Notes: generated by a model from the sequence alone, not told the origin. 64,000 bases of DNA from Pseudomonas putida (GCF_001941965.1 NZ_MKZO01000025.1:310001-374000); one strand, 5' to 3'; shown: positions 1-9,410, counted from the stretch's first letter. Numbers and translations are program-made.

Positions 1-845
1 GCCGCGACGTCGACGACTTCGACTTCGCCAAGGTGCGCCTGGCCTTCTTCGCCGCCGGCCCGGCCGTGACCCTGAGCTTTGCACCCCGCGCCCAGGCCGC
101 CGGCTGCACGGTGATCGACCTGTCCGGCGCATTGCCTGCCGAGCAGGCACCCGCCGTGGTCCCGGAAGCCAATCCCCAGGTGCTGGACACCCTGAAAGCC
201 CCGGCCACCCTGCACAGCCCGAGCGCCGCCGCCGTGGCCCTGGCCGTTGTCCTCGCCCCGCTGAAAAACCTCCTGACCCTCGAGCGCGTCACCGTCACCG
301 CCAGCCTCGCCGTTTCCGCCCAGGGCCGCGAAGCCGTCAGCGAGCTGGCCCGGCAAACCGCCGAACTGCTCAACGCCCGTCCGCTGGAGCCGCGCTTCTT
401 CGACCGGCAGATGGCCTTCAACCTGCTGGCCCAGGTCGGTGCCAGCGACGAGCAGGGCCATGGCCTGCTGGAGCGCCGCCTGGTCCGCGAGTTGCGCGAA
501 CTGCTCGACCTGCCTTTACTCAAGATTTCAGTCACCTGCGTTCAAGTCCCGGTGTTTTTTGGCGATAGCTACACTGTCAGCCTGAATGCCAGCGAAGCGG
601 TCGATCTGGCCGCAGTGAACAAGGCGCTGGACGCAGCGGACAGTGTCGAGCTGGTGGAGGAGGGCGACTATCCGACGCCGGTGGGCGATGCCGTCGGCCA
701 GGACGTGGTCTATGTAGGTCGTGTTCGCAGCGGTATCGACGAGCCACAGCAACTCAATCTCTGGCTGACCACCGACAATGTGCGCAAGGGCGCAGGTTTG
801 AACGCCGTACAGCTGGCTGAATTGTTGATAAAAGACCTTGTGTAA
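1..845 (+). CDS. Aspartate-semialdehyde dehydrogenase-like protein (Usg-1 type), 3' part
   Basis: The gene is cut by the left edge of the window. The open frame (codons starting at base 3) runs from the first bases to a TAA at 843-845, so the GTG at 33 is internal. The visible 280 residues match the C-terminal dimerisation/substrate half of the ASADH family, including a TDNVRKGAG stretch near the end. The stretch where true ASADHs carry the catalytic Cys reads HSPSAAAVAL with no Cys, by hand alignment, which points to the non-catalytic Usg paralogue rather than asd. The position immediately upstream of fimV is where the usg-like gene lies in P. aeruginosa (known synteny). A residual dehydrogenase function cannot be excluded without the N-terminus. 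Confidence 0.75.
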   Translation, partial: RDVDDFDFAKVRLAFFAAGPAVTLSFAPRAQAAGCTVIDLSGALPAEQAPAVVPEANPQVLDTLKAPATLHSPSAAAVALAVVLAPLKNLLTLERVTVTASLAVSAQGREAVSELARQTAELLNARPLEPRFFDRQMAFNLLAQVGASDEQGHGLLERRLVRELRELLDLPLLKISVTCVQVPVFFGDSYTVSLNASEAVDLAAVNKALDAADSVELVEEGDYPTPVGDAVGQDVVYVGRVRSGIDEPQQLNLWLTTDNVRKGAGLNAVQLAELLIKDLV

Positions 846-993
846 AAGATACTTGGCAACACTTTGCATATTGACCATTAAAGGTTGGAGGCAACTTGCC
901 TTCAATCTTCAATAGCAGTCTGGTAACAAGCCTCACGGCAGTTCTTCAGTTCTTCTCGGTTCCCGGGGACGCTTCAAAACAAAGGATGAGGTC

Positions 994-3990
994 ATGCTTC
1001 GAATTCGCAAACTGGTGTTAGCAATAGCCGCAGCGTCGGCGCTGTCTTCCGGTATGGCGCATGCCCTCGGGCTTGGCGAGCTGACCCTCAAGTCGGCACA
1101 GGACCAGCCCCTCAACGCCGAGATCGAACTGCTCGATGTGCGCGACCTGAGCGCCGCCGACGTCAAGCCGAGCCTGGCGCCGGCGGAAGAATTCGCCAAG
1201 GCCGGCGTCGAGCGCCAGCCGTTCCTCAATGACCTGACCTTCACCCCGGTGATCAATCCGGCGGGCAAGAGCGTGCTGAAAGTCACCTCCAGCCAGCCGC
1301 TGGCGGAGCCGATGGTCAAGTTCCTGGTCCAGGTGATGTGGCCGCAAGGCCGCCTGCTGCGCGACTACAGCGTGCTGCTCGATCCGTCCAAGTTCTCCCC
1401 GGAAACCGCCCAGGCCGCCTCCGGCGTGACCCCGGCGGTGAGTGCCCCGGCCAGCCACACCACGGTGCGCCGCGACACCCTCTGGGACATCGCTTCGCGC
1501 TCGCGCCAGGGCGGCTCGGTGCAGCAGGCCATGCTGGCGATCCAGGCGCTCAACCCGGACGCCTTCATCAACGGCAATATCAACCAGTTGAAGACCGGCC
1601 AGGTCCTGCGCATGCCGGACCAGCAACAGATCCAGAGCATTCCCCAGGCCCAGGCGGTAAAAGAGGTCAACGAGCAATACGCCGCCTGGCGCGAAGGCCG
1701 TCGCCTTGGTCCGCAGGCGCGCCAACTGGATGCCACCCGGCGCAGCACGGCCCAGCCGTCGCCGTCGCGTATCGCCCAGCAGGACAACCTCAAGCTGGTT
1801 GCCCCCGGCGGTCAGGGCGCGGGCAGTGACAAGGCGCTGAGCGACAAGCTGGCGGCGACCCAGGAAAACCTCGACACCAGCCGCCGCGAAGGCGACGAAC
1901 TGAAAAGCCGCGTAGCCGATCTGCAAAGCCAGCTGGACAAGCTGCAACGCCTGATCGAGCTGAAGAACGACCAGTTGGCCCGCCTCGAAGCCCAGGGCAA
2001 TGCCCCGGCGGCTCCGGTGGCGCCCGCGGTGGCCACCGCCCCGGTGATCGACGCGACCCTGCAACCCAGCCCGGCCCCGGCTGCCGAGCCGGTAGTCACC
2101 CCGCCGCCGGCGGCGGTCGATACCGCACCGGAGCAGGACGCCGCACCGGCCGACGCTGCGACCCCCGAGGCCCAAGGCAACACGCTCGACGGCATCCTCG
2201 GCAACCCGTGGCTGCTGGCGCTGATCGCCGGCTCTGCCGCCCTGGTCCTGCTTCTGCTGGTATTGCTGCTGATGCGCAAGCGCAAGGCCCAGCAGGAAGC
2301 GGAAAAACACCTGCGCATGGCCCGCGCCCTGGCTGAAGAAAGCGACCTCGGTCCGGATGCCGACCTGCCGCCAAGCAGCTTCGACGGCCTCGACATCGTG
2401 CCGCCGACCGTCACCCTGGCCCCGGCGGTGGTTGCCGCGTCCGCCGCTGCCGCCACCGCCGCCGAGCAGGTCAGCGAGCCGCGTGTCGCCGAGCCCGAGG
2501 CGCAGCCGAAAACCGATCCGTTCATGGCCGAGATCGACGACTGCATCGCCAATGGCCGGCTGATGCAGGCGTCCAACCTGCTGGAACCGGCGGTGGAGAA
2601 GTTTCCGCAGCGCAGCGACCTGCGCCTGAAACTGATGGAGGTCTATGCGCACCAGGGCGATCGCGCTGGTTTCGTCATGCAGGAGCGCCAGCTCCAGGCC
2701 AATCCGCAGAACCTCGCCGAAGTCGAAGCGCTGAAGAGCCGTTTTCCCAACATGCTGGCCGTAGCTGCCGTCGCCGCGGCGGCGGGCGGTGCTGCCGTGG
2801 CCAGTGGTCTCGACGAGAAGTTCGTCGAGGATCTGATGTCCGACGAGCCACAGTCCGATGACCTGCCGGCCGATGATGACCTGGACAGCGCCTTCGACCT
2901 GAGCCTCGACGACCTCGATGGCCTGGACCTGGAAGCTCCGGCTGACCAGGCAGCGGTCCAGGCCAGCGAGCAGGCACAGGTGCAACCAGAGCCGGCTCCA
3001 GCTCCCGAACCACAAGCAGAGTCAGTGGCTGACCTGGCCGCGCTGGACGACCTGGACTTCGACACGCTGCTGCAAGACAACCCGGAAGCACTGCAGGCCG
3101 AGCCGCCACAGCTCGAGCCCGACACCAGCGCCTTCGCCGACCTGGACTTCGACAGTCTGCTTGAAGAGCAGGTCGCAGCCCAGGCTGCCGAGCCGGCGCC
3201 ACAAGCCGAGCCGGAACCGGAACCGCCGGTTGTCGACGATCTGGACTTCGACAGCCTGCTGCAGGAACACACCGCTGCCCAGGCCGTTGAACCGGAGCCA
3301 CAGGCCGAGCCACCAGCGACCACCGATGACGTAGACTTCGATGCCCTGTTCCAGGACTACGCCGCCACCGAGCCGGAAGTACCTGCCGCGCCGCAAGCCG
3401 AGCCCGAGCCTGAACTGTCGGCGGCCGCCGATGACATGGACTTCGATGCCTTGCTCGACGAGCACACCAAGGCGCAGTCCGGCGCGACCGACGACCTGTC
3501 CGACGCTGACTTCGACCTCAGCGTCCCGGACGAAACCCCGGACGTTGCCACCGAAAACCGTCCACCGCTGGATATCGAAGCGGAACTGGCGGCCTTCGAC
3601 AACGACCTGGGCCTGGAGGCCGACCTGCCGCCGCTGGAGCTGCCGGACGACTTCGACCTGTCGCTGCCGGGCGAGGACGATGCCGCGTCGAAGAACTTCG
3701 CCGCCGAGCTGGACAACGTCAACGCCGAGCTGGACAAGCTCTCCGCCAGCCTGGAAACCCCGTCGCTGGAGCCGCACTTCACCGCCGAGGACGCCGCTGC
3801 GCTGCCGGAGGACGATGATTTCGACTACCTGGCCGGCACCGACGAAGTCGCCACCAAGCTCGACCTGGCCCGCGCCTACATCGACATGGGCGACCATGAC
3901 GGTGCCCGCGACATCCTCGACGAGGTCAACAAGGAAGGCGACCAGGCCCAGCGCCGCGAAGCCAACGAGCTGCGTAGCAAGCTGGTCTGA
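994..3990 (+). CDS. fimV: FimV, inner-membrane peptidoglycan-binding polar hub protein
   Basis: This is the 998-aa FimV/HubP-type protein needed for type IV pilus assembly, twitching and polar organisation. Visible features in order: a signal peptide (residues 1-24, ending GMAHA), a conserved periplasmic FimV N-domain, a LysM peptidoglycan-binding motif (about 155-210, RRDTLWDIASRSR), a short coiled coil (about 285-330), a Pro/Ala linker, and one membrane helix (about 404-425) followed by a basic stop-transfer RKRK. The cytoplasmic tail is very acidic with repeated D-x-DFD-x-L units (about 680-830) and ends in the FimV C-terminal TPR-like motif (LDLARAYIDMGDHDGARDIL). A purine-rich RBS (AAGGATGAGG) precedes ATG 994. 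The order usg-fimV-truA is the standard Pseudomonas order. Confidence 0.95.
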   Translation: MLRIRKLVLAIAAASALSSGMAHALGLGELTLKSAQDQPLNAEIELLDVRDLSAADVKPSLAPAEEFAKAGVERQPFLNDLTFTPVINPAGKSVLKVTSSQPLAEPMVKFLVQVMWPQGRLLRDYSVLLDPSKFSPETAQAASGVTPAVSAPASHTTVRRDTLWDIASRSRQGGSVQQAMLAIQALNPDAFINGNINQLKTGQVLRMPDQQQIQSIPQAQAVKEVNEQYAAWREGRRLGPQARQLDATRRSTAQPSPSRIAQQDNLKLVAPGGQGAGSDKALSDKLAATQENLDTSRREGDELKSRVADLQSQLDKLQRLIELKNDQLARLEAQGNAPAAPVAPAVATAPVIDATLQPSPAPAAEPVVTPPPAAVDTAPEQDAAPADAATPEAQGNTLDGILGNPWLLALIAGSAALVLLLLVLLLMRKRKAQQEAEKHLRMARALAEESDLGPDADLPPSSFDGLDIVPPTVTLAPAVVAASAAAATAAEQVSEPRVAEPEAQPKTDPFMAEIDDCIANGRLMQASNLLEPAVEKFPQRSDLRLKLMEVYAHQGDRAGFVMQERQLQANPQNLAEVEALKSRFPNMLAVAAVAAAAGGAAVASGLDEKFVEDLMSDEPQSDDLPADDDLDSAFDLSLDDLDGLDLEAPADQAAVQASEQAQVQPEPAPAPEPQAESVADLAALDDLDFDTLLQDNPEALQAEPPQLEPDTSAFADLDFDSLLEEQVAAQAAEPAPQAEPEPEPPVVDDLDFDSLLQEHTAAQAVEPEPQAEPPATTDDVDFDALFQDYAATEPEVPAAPQAEPEPELSAAADDMDFDALLDEHTKAQSGATDDLSDADFDLSVPDETPDVATENRPPLDIEAELAAFDNDLGLEADLPPLELPDDFDLSLPGEDDAASKNFAAELDNVNAELDKLSASLETPSLEPHFTAEDAAALPEDDDFDYLAGTDEVATKLDLARAYIDMGDHDGARDILDEVNKEGDQAQRREANELRSKLV

Positions 3991-4010
3991 CTCCTACCGC
4001 AGTAATCCCG

Positions 4011-4033
4011 ACGGCAGCCCTCGCGGCTGCCGT
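4011..4033 (+). terminator. Hairpin after fimV
   Basis: A perfect 9-bp stem, ACGGCAGCC (4011-4019) with GGCTGCCGT (4025-4033), lies 20 nt past the fimV stop. The following run is TGTCGTT rather than a clean T-tract, so it is a weak or partial terminator. A TATAAT hexamer follows at 4040-4045. Confidence 0.45.
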
Positions 4034-4080
4034 TGTCGTTATAATCCGCGCCATTGCGTAACCGACAGGCTGTTATCCCC

Positions 4081-4956
4081 TTGGAAATCATCGATACCGC
4101 GGCGTCCGAAGTGGCCGCCGAAGGCTTTTACCGAATCGCCCTGGGCGTTGAATACAAAGGCACCCGCTACCGCGGCTGGCAGCGCCAGGGCGATGGCGTG
4201 ATCAGCGTGCAGCAGACCCTCGAGGAAGCCCTGTCGAAAGTGGCCGACGAGCCGATCACCGTGCAATGCGCCGGGCGCACCGATGCCGGTGTCCATGCCA
4301 GCGGCCAGGTGGTGCACTTCGACACCCGCGCCATCCGCAACCCCAAGGCCTGGACCATGGGCGCCAACAGCCATCTGCCCCACGACATCAGCGTGTCCTG
4401 GTCGCAGGAGATGCCAGCGCACTTCCATGCGCGCTTCAAGGCGTTTGCCCGGCGCTACCGCTACGTGATCTACAACGACCAGATCCGCCCGGCCCACCTC
4501 GGCGACCAGGTCACCTGGAACCACCGGCCGCTGGATGTCGAGCGCATGGCCGAGGCCGCCCGCTGCCTGCTCGGCACCCACGACTTCAGCGCCTTCCGTG
4601 CAGGCCAGTGCCAGGCCAAGTCGCCGATCAAGACCATCCACCACCTGCGCGTTACCCGCCACGGCAAGATGATCGTCCTGGATATCCGCGCCAGCGCCTT
4701 CCTCCACCATATGGTGCGCAATATCGCCGGGGTGCTGATGACCATCGGTGCCGGCGAGCGCCCGATCGGCTGGGCGGCGGAGATTCTGGCCAGCCTCGAT
4801 CGCCGCCAGGCCGCGGCCACTGCGCATCCGTTCGGCCTCTATCTGGTGCAAGTGGAGTACCCGGAGGAGTTCGTGTTGCCCGAACGTTTCATCGGCCCGC
4901 ATTTCCTCACCGGTTTCGAGTTCCCGACGGCTGACGACCCGACAGTCATTTGCTAA
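4081..4956 (+). CDS. truA: tRNA pseudouridine(38-40) synthase TruA
   Basis: TruA isomerises uridines 38-40 in the anticodon arm of many tRNAs. The catalytic Asp sits in the motif AGRTDAGVHASGQV, and the family's YKGTRYRGWQRQ opening and HHMVRNIAG motif are present. The start is uncertain because no ATG exists at the 5' end. TTG 4081 is preferred because a TATAAT at 4040-4045 would place transcription start near 4052 and an AGG lies upstream. TTG 4054 in the same frame would add 9 residues. Length is about 291 aa, slightly longer than typical. It is followed after 36 nt by trpF. Confidence 0.93.
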   Translation: MEIIDTAASEVAAEGFYRIALGVEYKGTRYRGWQRQGDGVISVQQTLEEALSKVADEPITVQCAGRTDAGVHASGQVVHFDTRAIRNPKAWTMGANSHLPHDISVSWSQEMPAHFHARFKAFARRYRYVIYNDQIRPAHLGDQVTWNHRPLDVERMAEAARCLLGTHDFSAFRAGQCQAKSPIKTIHHLRVTRHGKMIVLDIRASAFLHHMVRNIAGVLMTIGAGERPIGWAAEILASLDRRQAAATAHPFGLYLVQVEYPEEFVLPERFIGPHFLTGFEFPTADDPTVIC

Positions 4957-4992
4957 CATCCGGGACTTTCGCCCTCTGGAGATTCGCTGCCC

Positions 4993-5613
4993 ATGTCTGC
5001 CGTTCGCAGCAAGATCTGCGGGATTACCCGCGTGGAAGACGCGCTGGCCGCGGCCCAGGCGGGAGCCGACGCCATCGGCCTGGTGTTCTACGCCAAGAGT
5101 CCGCGGGCAGTGACCGTGCAGCAGGCGCGGGAAATCATCGCTGCGCTGCCGCCGTTCGTGACCACCGTGGGCCTGTTCGTCAACGCCAGCCGCTGCGAGC
5201 TCAACGAAATCCTCGAGGCAGTGCCGCTGGACCTGCTGCAATTCCACGGCGACGAAACCCCGGACGACTGCGAAGGCTACAACCGGCCCTGGATCAAGGC
5301 ACTGCGCGTGCGTGCCGGGGATGACCTGGAAGCCGAGTGCAAACGCTACGCCCGGGCCAGCGGGATTCTGCTGGATACCTACGTGGCCGGCGTGCCCGGC
5401 GGTACCGGCGAAGCCTTCGACTGGAAGCTGGTGCCGGAACACCTGAGCAAGCCGATCATCCTCGCCGGTGGCCTGTCCCCGGACAACGTCGCCACGGCCA
5501 TCGCCCAGGTGCGGCCGTATGCGGTGGATGTCAGCGGCGGCGTCGAGCAGGCCAAGGGCATCAAGGACGCGGCGCGGATCGACGCCTTCCTCGCTGCGGT
5601 ACGCGGCGCGTGA
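4993..5613 (+). CDS. trpF: Phosphoribosylanthranilate isomerase
   Basis: TrpF performs the Amadori rearrangement of N-(5'-phosphoribosyl)anthranilate to CdRP in tryptophan biosynthesis (TIM barrel, cytosol). The N-terminal KICGITR motif holds the catalytic Cys. The phosphate-binding LAGGLSPDNV and the DVSGGVEQAKGIKD signature are near the C-terminus. At 206 aa it is the normal stand-alone length. The RBS CTGGAG lies 11 nt before ATG. As usual in Pseudomonas, trpF sits between truA and accD and apart from other trp genes. Confidence 0.97.
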   Translation: MSAVRSKICGITRVEDALAAAQAGADAIGLVFYAKSPRAVTVQQAREIIAALPPFVTTVGLFVNASRCELNEILEAVPLDLLQFHGDETPDDCEGYNRPWIKALRVRAGDDLEAECKRYARASGILLDTYVAGVPGGTGEAFDWKLVPEHLSKPIILAGGLSPDNVATAIAQVRPYAVDVSGGVEQAKGIKDAARIDAFLAAVRGA

Positions 5614-5857
5614 TGCGTGTCGATGTGACGGCGGCCGACAAGGCATCGTCCATAACTTTCGCAGCCGAGTGCTGCCAGGTCAGGCCCGTGGGCCGGCCAT
5701 ACGAATTGACGAGCGGTCGCACGCCGTCCGGGCCAGCGCACCCAGCGCGCCCGGGGATGCGCCCGGTTTTCCCGAAACATTTTTGAAGCTCAAGGGCATA
5801 CGCGCGACCCGGCACCCAACCAATGCCTGCCGGCCGCCGCTACTGGAGAAATAAAGC

Positions 5858-6778
5858 ATGAGCAACTGGTTAGTAGACAAACTGATTCCATCGATCATGC
5901 GTTCCGAGGTGAAGAAGAGTTCGGTTCCCGAAGGCCTGTGGCACAAGTGCCCGTCCTGCGAAGCCGTGCTGTACCGTCCGGAACTGGAAAAGACCCTGGA
6001 CGTCTGCCCCAAGTGCAACCACCACATGCGCATCGGTGCACGCACCCGCCTGAACATCTTCCTCGACCCGGAAGGCCGTAACGAGCTGGGTGCCGAGCTG
6101 GAGCCGGTGGACCGCCTGAAGTTCCGCGACGGCAAGAAGTACAAGGACCGCCTGGTCGCCGCGCAGAAATCGGTCGGCGAGAAAGACGCCCTGATCTCCA
6201 TGAGCGGTACCCTGATGGGCATGCCGATCGTGGTCAGCGCCTTCGAATTCTCCTTCATGGGTGGCTCGATGGGTGCCGTGGTCGGCGAGCGCTTCGTTCG
6301 CGCCGCCAACTACGCCCTGGAAAACCGCTGCCCGATGGTCTGCTTCTCCGCTTCCGGCGGTGCGCGCATGCAGGAAGCGCTGATCTCCCTGATGCAGATG
6401 GCCAAGACCTCCGCTGCCCTGGCGCGCCTGCGCGAAGAAGGCATCCCGTTCATCTCCGTACTGACCGACCCGGTCTACGGCGGCGTTTCCGCCAGCCTGG
6501 CGATGCTCGGCGACGTCATCGTCGGTGAGCCGAAGGCGCTGATCGGCTTTGCCGGCCCACGCGTCATCGAGCAGACCGTGCGTGAAAAACTGCCGGAAGG
6601 CTTCCAGCGCAGCGAGTTCCTCCTGGAGCACGGCGCCATCGACATGATCATCCACCGCGCCGAACTGCGTTCGCGCCTGGCCACCATCCTGGCCCAGATG
6701 ACCGGCAAGCCTTCGCCGAAATACGTGCCTTCGGCCATCGATGCCGTGGTCGTACCGCCGGCGCCTGCCACCGTATGA
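5858..6778 (+). CDS. accD: Acetyl-CoA carboxylase carboxyltransferase subunit beta
   Basis: AccD pairs with AccA to transfer the carboxyl group from biotin-BCCP to acetyl-CoA, giving malonyl-CoA for fatty acid synthesis. The four-Cys zinc ribbon is visible at residues about 30-52 (CPSC...CPKC). The crotonase-like core includes SASGGARMQEAL and PVYGGVSAS glycine-rich oxyanion loops. At 306 aa it has normal length. The 244-nt gap after trpF shows no other gene. The RBS GGAGAAATAAAG precedes the ATG. Its stop overlaps the folC start in an ATGA, indicating translational coupling. Confidence 0.97.
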   Translation: MSNWLVDKLIPSIMRSEVKKSSVPEGLWHKCPSCEAVLYRPELEKTLDVCPKCNHHMRIGARTRLNIFLDPEGRNELGAELEPVDRLKFRDGKKYKDRLVAAQKSVGEKDALISMSGTLMGMPIVVSAFEFSFMGGSMGAVVGERFVRAANYALENRCPMVCFSASGGARMQEALISLMQMAKTSAALARLREEGIPFISVLTDPVYGGVSASLAMLGDVIVGEPKALIGFAGPRVIEQTVREKLPEGFQRSEFLLEHGAIDMIIHRAELRSRLATILAQMTGKPSPKYVPSAIDAVVVPPAPATV

Positions 6779-8061
6779 CCCAACGTACCCTTGGCGAATG
6801 GCTCGCCTACCTCGAGCAGTTGCACCCGTCGGCCATCGACATGGGCCTGGAGCGCTCCCGCGAGGTAGCGACCCGGCTCGGGCTGGGCAAGCCGGCGCCT
6901 CGGGTGGTGACCGTCACCGGCACCAACGGCAAGGGTTCGACCTGCGCCTTCATCGCTGCGCTGCTCAAGGCGCAGGGGCTTAAGGTCGGGGTCTACAGCT
7001 CGCCGCACCTGCTGCGCTACAACGAGCGGGTGCAGCTCGATGGCCTCGATGCCAGCGACGCACAGCTCTGCGAGGCCTTCGCTGCCGTCGAGGCGGCCCG
7101 TGGCGAAATCTCCCTGACCTACTTCGAAATGGGCACGCTGGCGGCCTTCTGGCTGTTCAGTCGCTCGGCGCTGGACGCCGTGGTCCTGGAAGTGGGCCTG
7201 GGCGGGCGCCTGGATGCGGTCAACCTGGTGGACGCCGACCTTGCCGTGGTCACCAGCATCGGTGTCGACCATGCCGACTGGCTGGGCAACACCCGTGAGT
7301 CCGTGGCCTTCGAGAAAGCCGGGATCTTCCGCCAGGACCGCCCGGCGCTGTGCGGCGACCTGAATCCTCCGCAACCACTGCTGGACAAGGCCCGCGAGCT
7401 GAACTGCCCGTTCTTCCTGCGCGGTCGCGATTTCGACCTGGCCTACACCGAGCAGTGCTGGCAATGGCGCGGTGTCGATGTACGCGGGGCTGAAGTCGAG
7501 TTGCGCGACCTGCCGCTGCTGGACCTGCCGATGGAAAACGCCGCGCTCGCCCTGCAGACCTATCTGCTGATGGACCTGCCGTGGGATGCGGCGGTGGTGG
7601 CCCAGGCCCTGCAGGCGGCGCGGATCGTCGGTCGCCTGGATCGCCGCCAGTTCGACTGGCGCGGCAAGCGCCTGAATATCCTCCTCGACGTGGGCCACAA
7701 CCCGCATGCCGCCGAGTACCTGGCCGAGCGCCTGGCGGCACGTCCGGTCGCAGGCCAGCGCCTGGCGGTATTCGGCCTGCTCTCCGACAAGGACCTCGAT
7801 GGCGTGATTCGTCCGCTGCTGCCGCACGTTCGTCACTGGGCGGTAGCTACACTGGAGACTGCGCGCAGTCGTCCGGCCGCGGAGTTGCAGGTGGCACTGG
7901 AGAACCTTGGTGCTGCGGCGCAGTCATACTCCAGCGTCGCACAGGCCCTGGAAGGGCAGTGCGCGCAGGCGACGGCGGACGATGAGATCCTGCTGTTCGG
8001 ATCATTTTTCTGTGTCGGCGAGGCCCTCGAGTGGCTGGACCGGCAGGCCAGGGAGGACTGA
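6775..8061 (+). CDS. folC: Bifunctional folylpolyglutamate / dihydrofolate synthase
   Basis: FolC adds glutamate to dihydropteroate and then to folates (Mur-ligase family, ATP-dependent). The P-loop TGTNGKGST lies at residues about 45-53, followed by the omega-loop region SSPHLLRYNERV. The C-terminal Mur-ligase signature DVGHNPHAAEYL is present. The length, 428 aa, is normal. The start codon overlaps the accD stop by 4 nt (ATGA). The downstream SPOR-protein gene starts 4 nt after the folC stop, so the three form one coupled unit. Confidence 0.96.
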   Translation: MTQRTLGEWLAYLEQLHPSAIDMGLERSREVATRLGLGKPAPRVVTVTGTNGKGSTCAFIAALLKAQGLKVGVYSSPHLLRYNERVQLDGLDASDAQLCEAFAAVEAARGEISLTYFEMGTLAAFWLFSRSALDAVVLEVGLGGRLDAVNLVDADLAVVTSIGVDHADWLGNTRESVAFEKAGIFRQDRPALCGDLNPPQPLLDKARELNCPFFLRGRDFDLAYTEQCWQWRGVDVRGAEVELRDLPLLDLPMENAALALQTYLLMDLPWDAAVVAQALQAARIVGRLDRRQFDWRGKRLNILLDVGHNPHAAEYLAERLAARPVAGQRLAVFGLLSDKDLDGVIRPLLPHVRHWAVATLETARSRPAAELQVALENLGAAAQSYSSVAQALEGQCAQATADDEILLFGSFFCVGEALEWLDRQARED

Positions 8062-8065
8062 GCCA

Positions 8066-8755
8066 ATGGCGGGGCTGGACAAGGTCATGAAACAACGCAT
8101 GGTCGGGGCGCTGGTGCTGATTGCACTGGCGGTGATTTTCCTGCCGATGCTGTTCACCAAGGAAGACGAGCTGCGTCAGGTCAAGGTCGAGGCGCCGGCG
8201 GCGCCTGCCGTACCGGCCTTGCCGCAGGTGCAGGTCGAACCGGTGCAGGTGCCCGAGCCCCAGGTGATCCCGGACGAAAGCGTCGCGGCCCAGCCGCAGA
8301 CGGCGCCGAGCACGCCGATTGCCCCGGTGCAGCAGGCGCCTGCCCAGCAGCCGGTTGTCCAGCAGGAAGCGCCGAAGCCGGCCACCCCGGTACCGACCCC
8401 GCAACCTGCGGCCAAGCCTGCTCCGGCAGTCGCGGCGACCCCGGCTCCGGCCAAACCGGCAGCACAAGCGCCGGCGCCCGCCCAGGCCAGCGCCAACAAG
8501 GTCGACCCGAATGGCCTGCCGGTCAGTTGGTCGGTCCAGCTGGCCAGCCTGTCCAACCGCGCCAGTGCCGATACCCTGCAGAAAACCCTGCGCAGCCAGG
8601 GCTACAACGCCTATATCCGCTCTGCCGACGGCATGAACCGGGTGTTCGTCGGCCCGCTGATCGAGCGTGCCGAAGCCGAGCGCCTGCGCGATGTCATCAG
8701 CCGCCAGCAGAAGCTCAAGGGCTTCGTTGTCCGTTTCCAGCCTGAACGTGGCTGA
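8066..8755 (+). CDS. SPOR-domain cell-division protein (DedD-like)
   Basis: This is a 229-aa single-pass inner-membrane protein. A short cytoplasmic N-terminus and one transmembrane helix (VGALVLIALAVIFLPMLF, about residues 13-30) are followed by a long Pro/Ala/Gln-rich periplasmic linker. A C-terminal SPOR domain (WSVQLASLSNRASADTLQ ... RVFVGPLIERAEAERL) binds denuded septal peptidoglycan in this family. ATG 8066 was chosen because it directly precedes the helix and lies 4 nt after folC. ATG 8087 is an alternative. Its position between folC and cvpA matches the dedD position in gammaproteobacteria. Confidence 0.88.
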   Translation: MAGLDKVMKQRMVGALVLIALAVIFLPMLFTKEDELRQVKVEAPAAPAVPALPQVQVEPVQVPEPQVIPDESVAAQPQTAPSTPIAPVQQAPAQQPVVQQEAPKPATPVPTPQPAAKPAPAVAATPAPAKPAAQAPAPAQASANKVDPNGLPVSWSVQLASLSNRASADTLQKTLRSQGYNAYIRSADGMNRVFVGPLIERAEAERLRDVISRQQKLKGFVVRFQPERG

Positions 8756-8796
8756 AACCTGCCGTCCAGCGCCTGCGCCGGACGGCAAATCACCGC

Positions 8797-8825
8797 TTAC
8801 CCATAGTCTTCCGCTCTGGTAAAAT
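8797..8825 (+). promoter_or_regulatory. Possible sigma70 promoter for cvpA-purF
   Basis: TTACCC (8797-8802), a 17-nt spacer and TAAAAT (8820-8825) lie about 30 nt before cvpA. A GC-rich hairpin GCCGTCC...GGACGGC (8761-8786) just upstream could end transcription from the folC unit. Assignment is by eye only. Confidence 0.4.
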
Positions 8826-8855
8826 GCGCCGCCTCAACCGTTTGCAGGCAACACC

Positions 8856-9410
8856 GTGGCATTTACCTGGGTCGACTGGGCGATTCTCGCGATCATCGCC
8901 ATTTCTTCGCTGATCAGTCTCAAGCGCGGCTTCGTCAAGGAAGCTCTGTCCCTGCTTACCTGGATCGTCGCCGGTGCGATGGCGTGGATGTTCGGCGGCT
9001 CCGCCGCGCAGTACCTCGACGCCTATATCCAGACACCGTCCGCCCGGGTCATCGGCGGCTGCGCCATCGTCTTCGTCGCCACCCTGCTGGTCGGGGCGAT
9101 GATCAATTTTCTGCTCGGCGAGCTGATTCGCGTCACCGGACTGTCCGGGACCGACCGCTTCCTCGGCATGGCCTTCGGCGCTGCCCGGGGTGCACTGCTC
9201 GTCGTCGTGGCCGTCGGGCTGTTGAGCCTGGGGCCGGTACAACAGGATCCATGGTGGCAGGAGTCGCGACTCTTGCCACAATTTCTATTGGTGGCTGACT
9301 GGTCGAAGAACCTCATCCTGGGGTTGACCAGCCAGTGGCTAGCCAGCGGAATCAGCGCTCCCGCTGATATTCCGTTCAAGGAACAGCTCCTGGGGCCAAA
9401 AGTCCCGTGA
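8856..9410 (+). CDS. cvpA: CvpA family membrane protein (colicin V production homologue)
   Basis: This is a 184-aa inner-membrane protein with about four hydrophobic helices and the family N-terminus FTWVDWAILAIIAISSLISLKRGFVKEALSL. The central RFLGMAFGAARGALLV motif is also present. GTG 8856 is the start; the hydrophobic N-terminus begins at once. The precise function is unsettled; family members are linked to envelope stress tolerance and colicin V export. It lies 41 nt upstream of purF, the conserved cvpA-purF pair. Confidence 0.93.
   Translation: MAFTWVDWAILAIIAISSLISLKRGFVKEALSLLTWIVAGAMAWMFGGSAAQYLDAYIQTPSARVIGGCAIVFVATLLVGAMINFLLGELIRVTGLSGTDRFLGMAFGAARGALLVVVAVGLLSLGPVQQDPWWQESRLLPQFLLVADWSKNLILGLTSQWLASGISAPADIPFKEQLLGPKVP

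Noticed and set aside
5614..5857. Possible small gene between trpF and accD
   Set aside because: The open frames continue from shadows of trpF and show no start with an RBS; nothing was supported.
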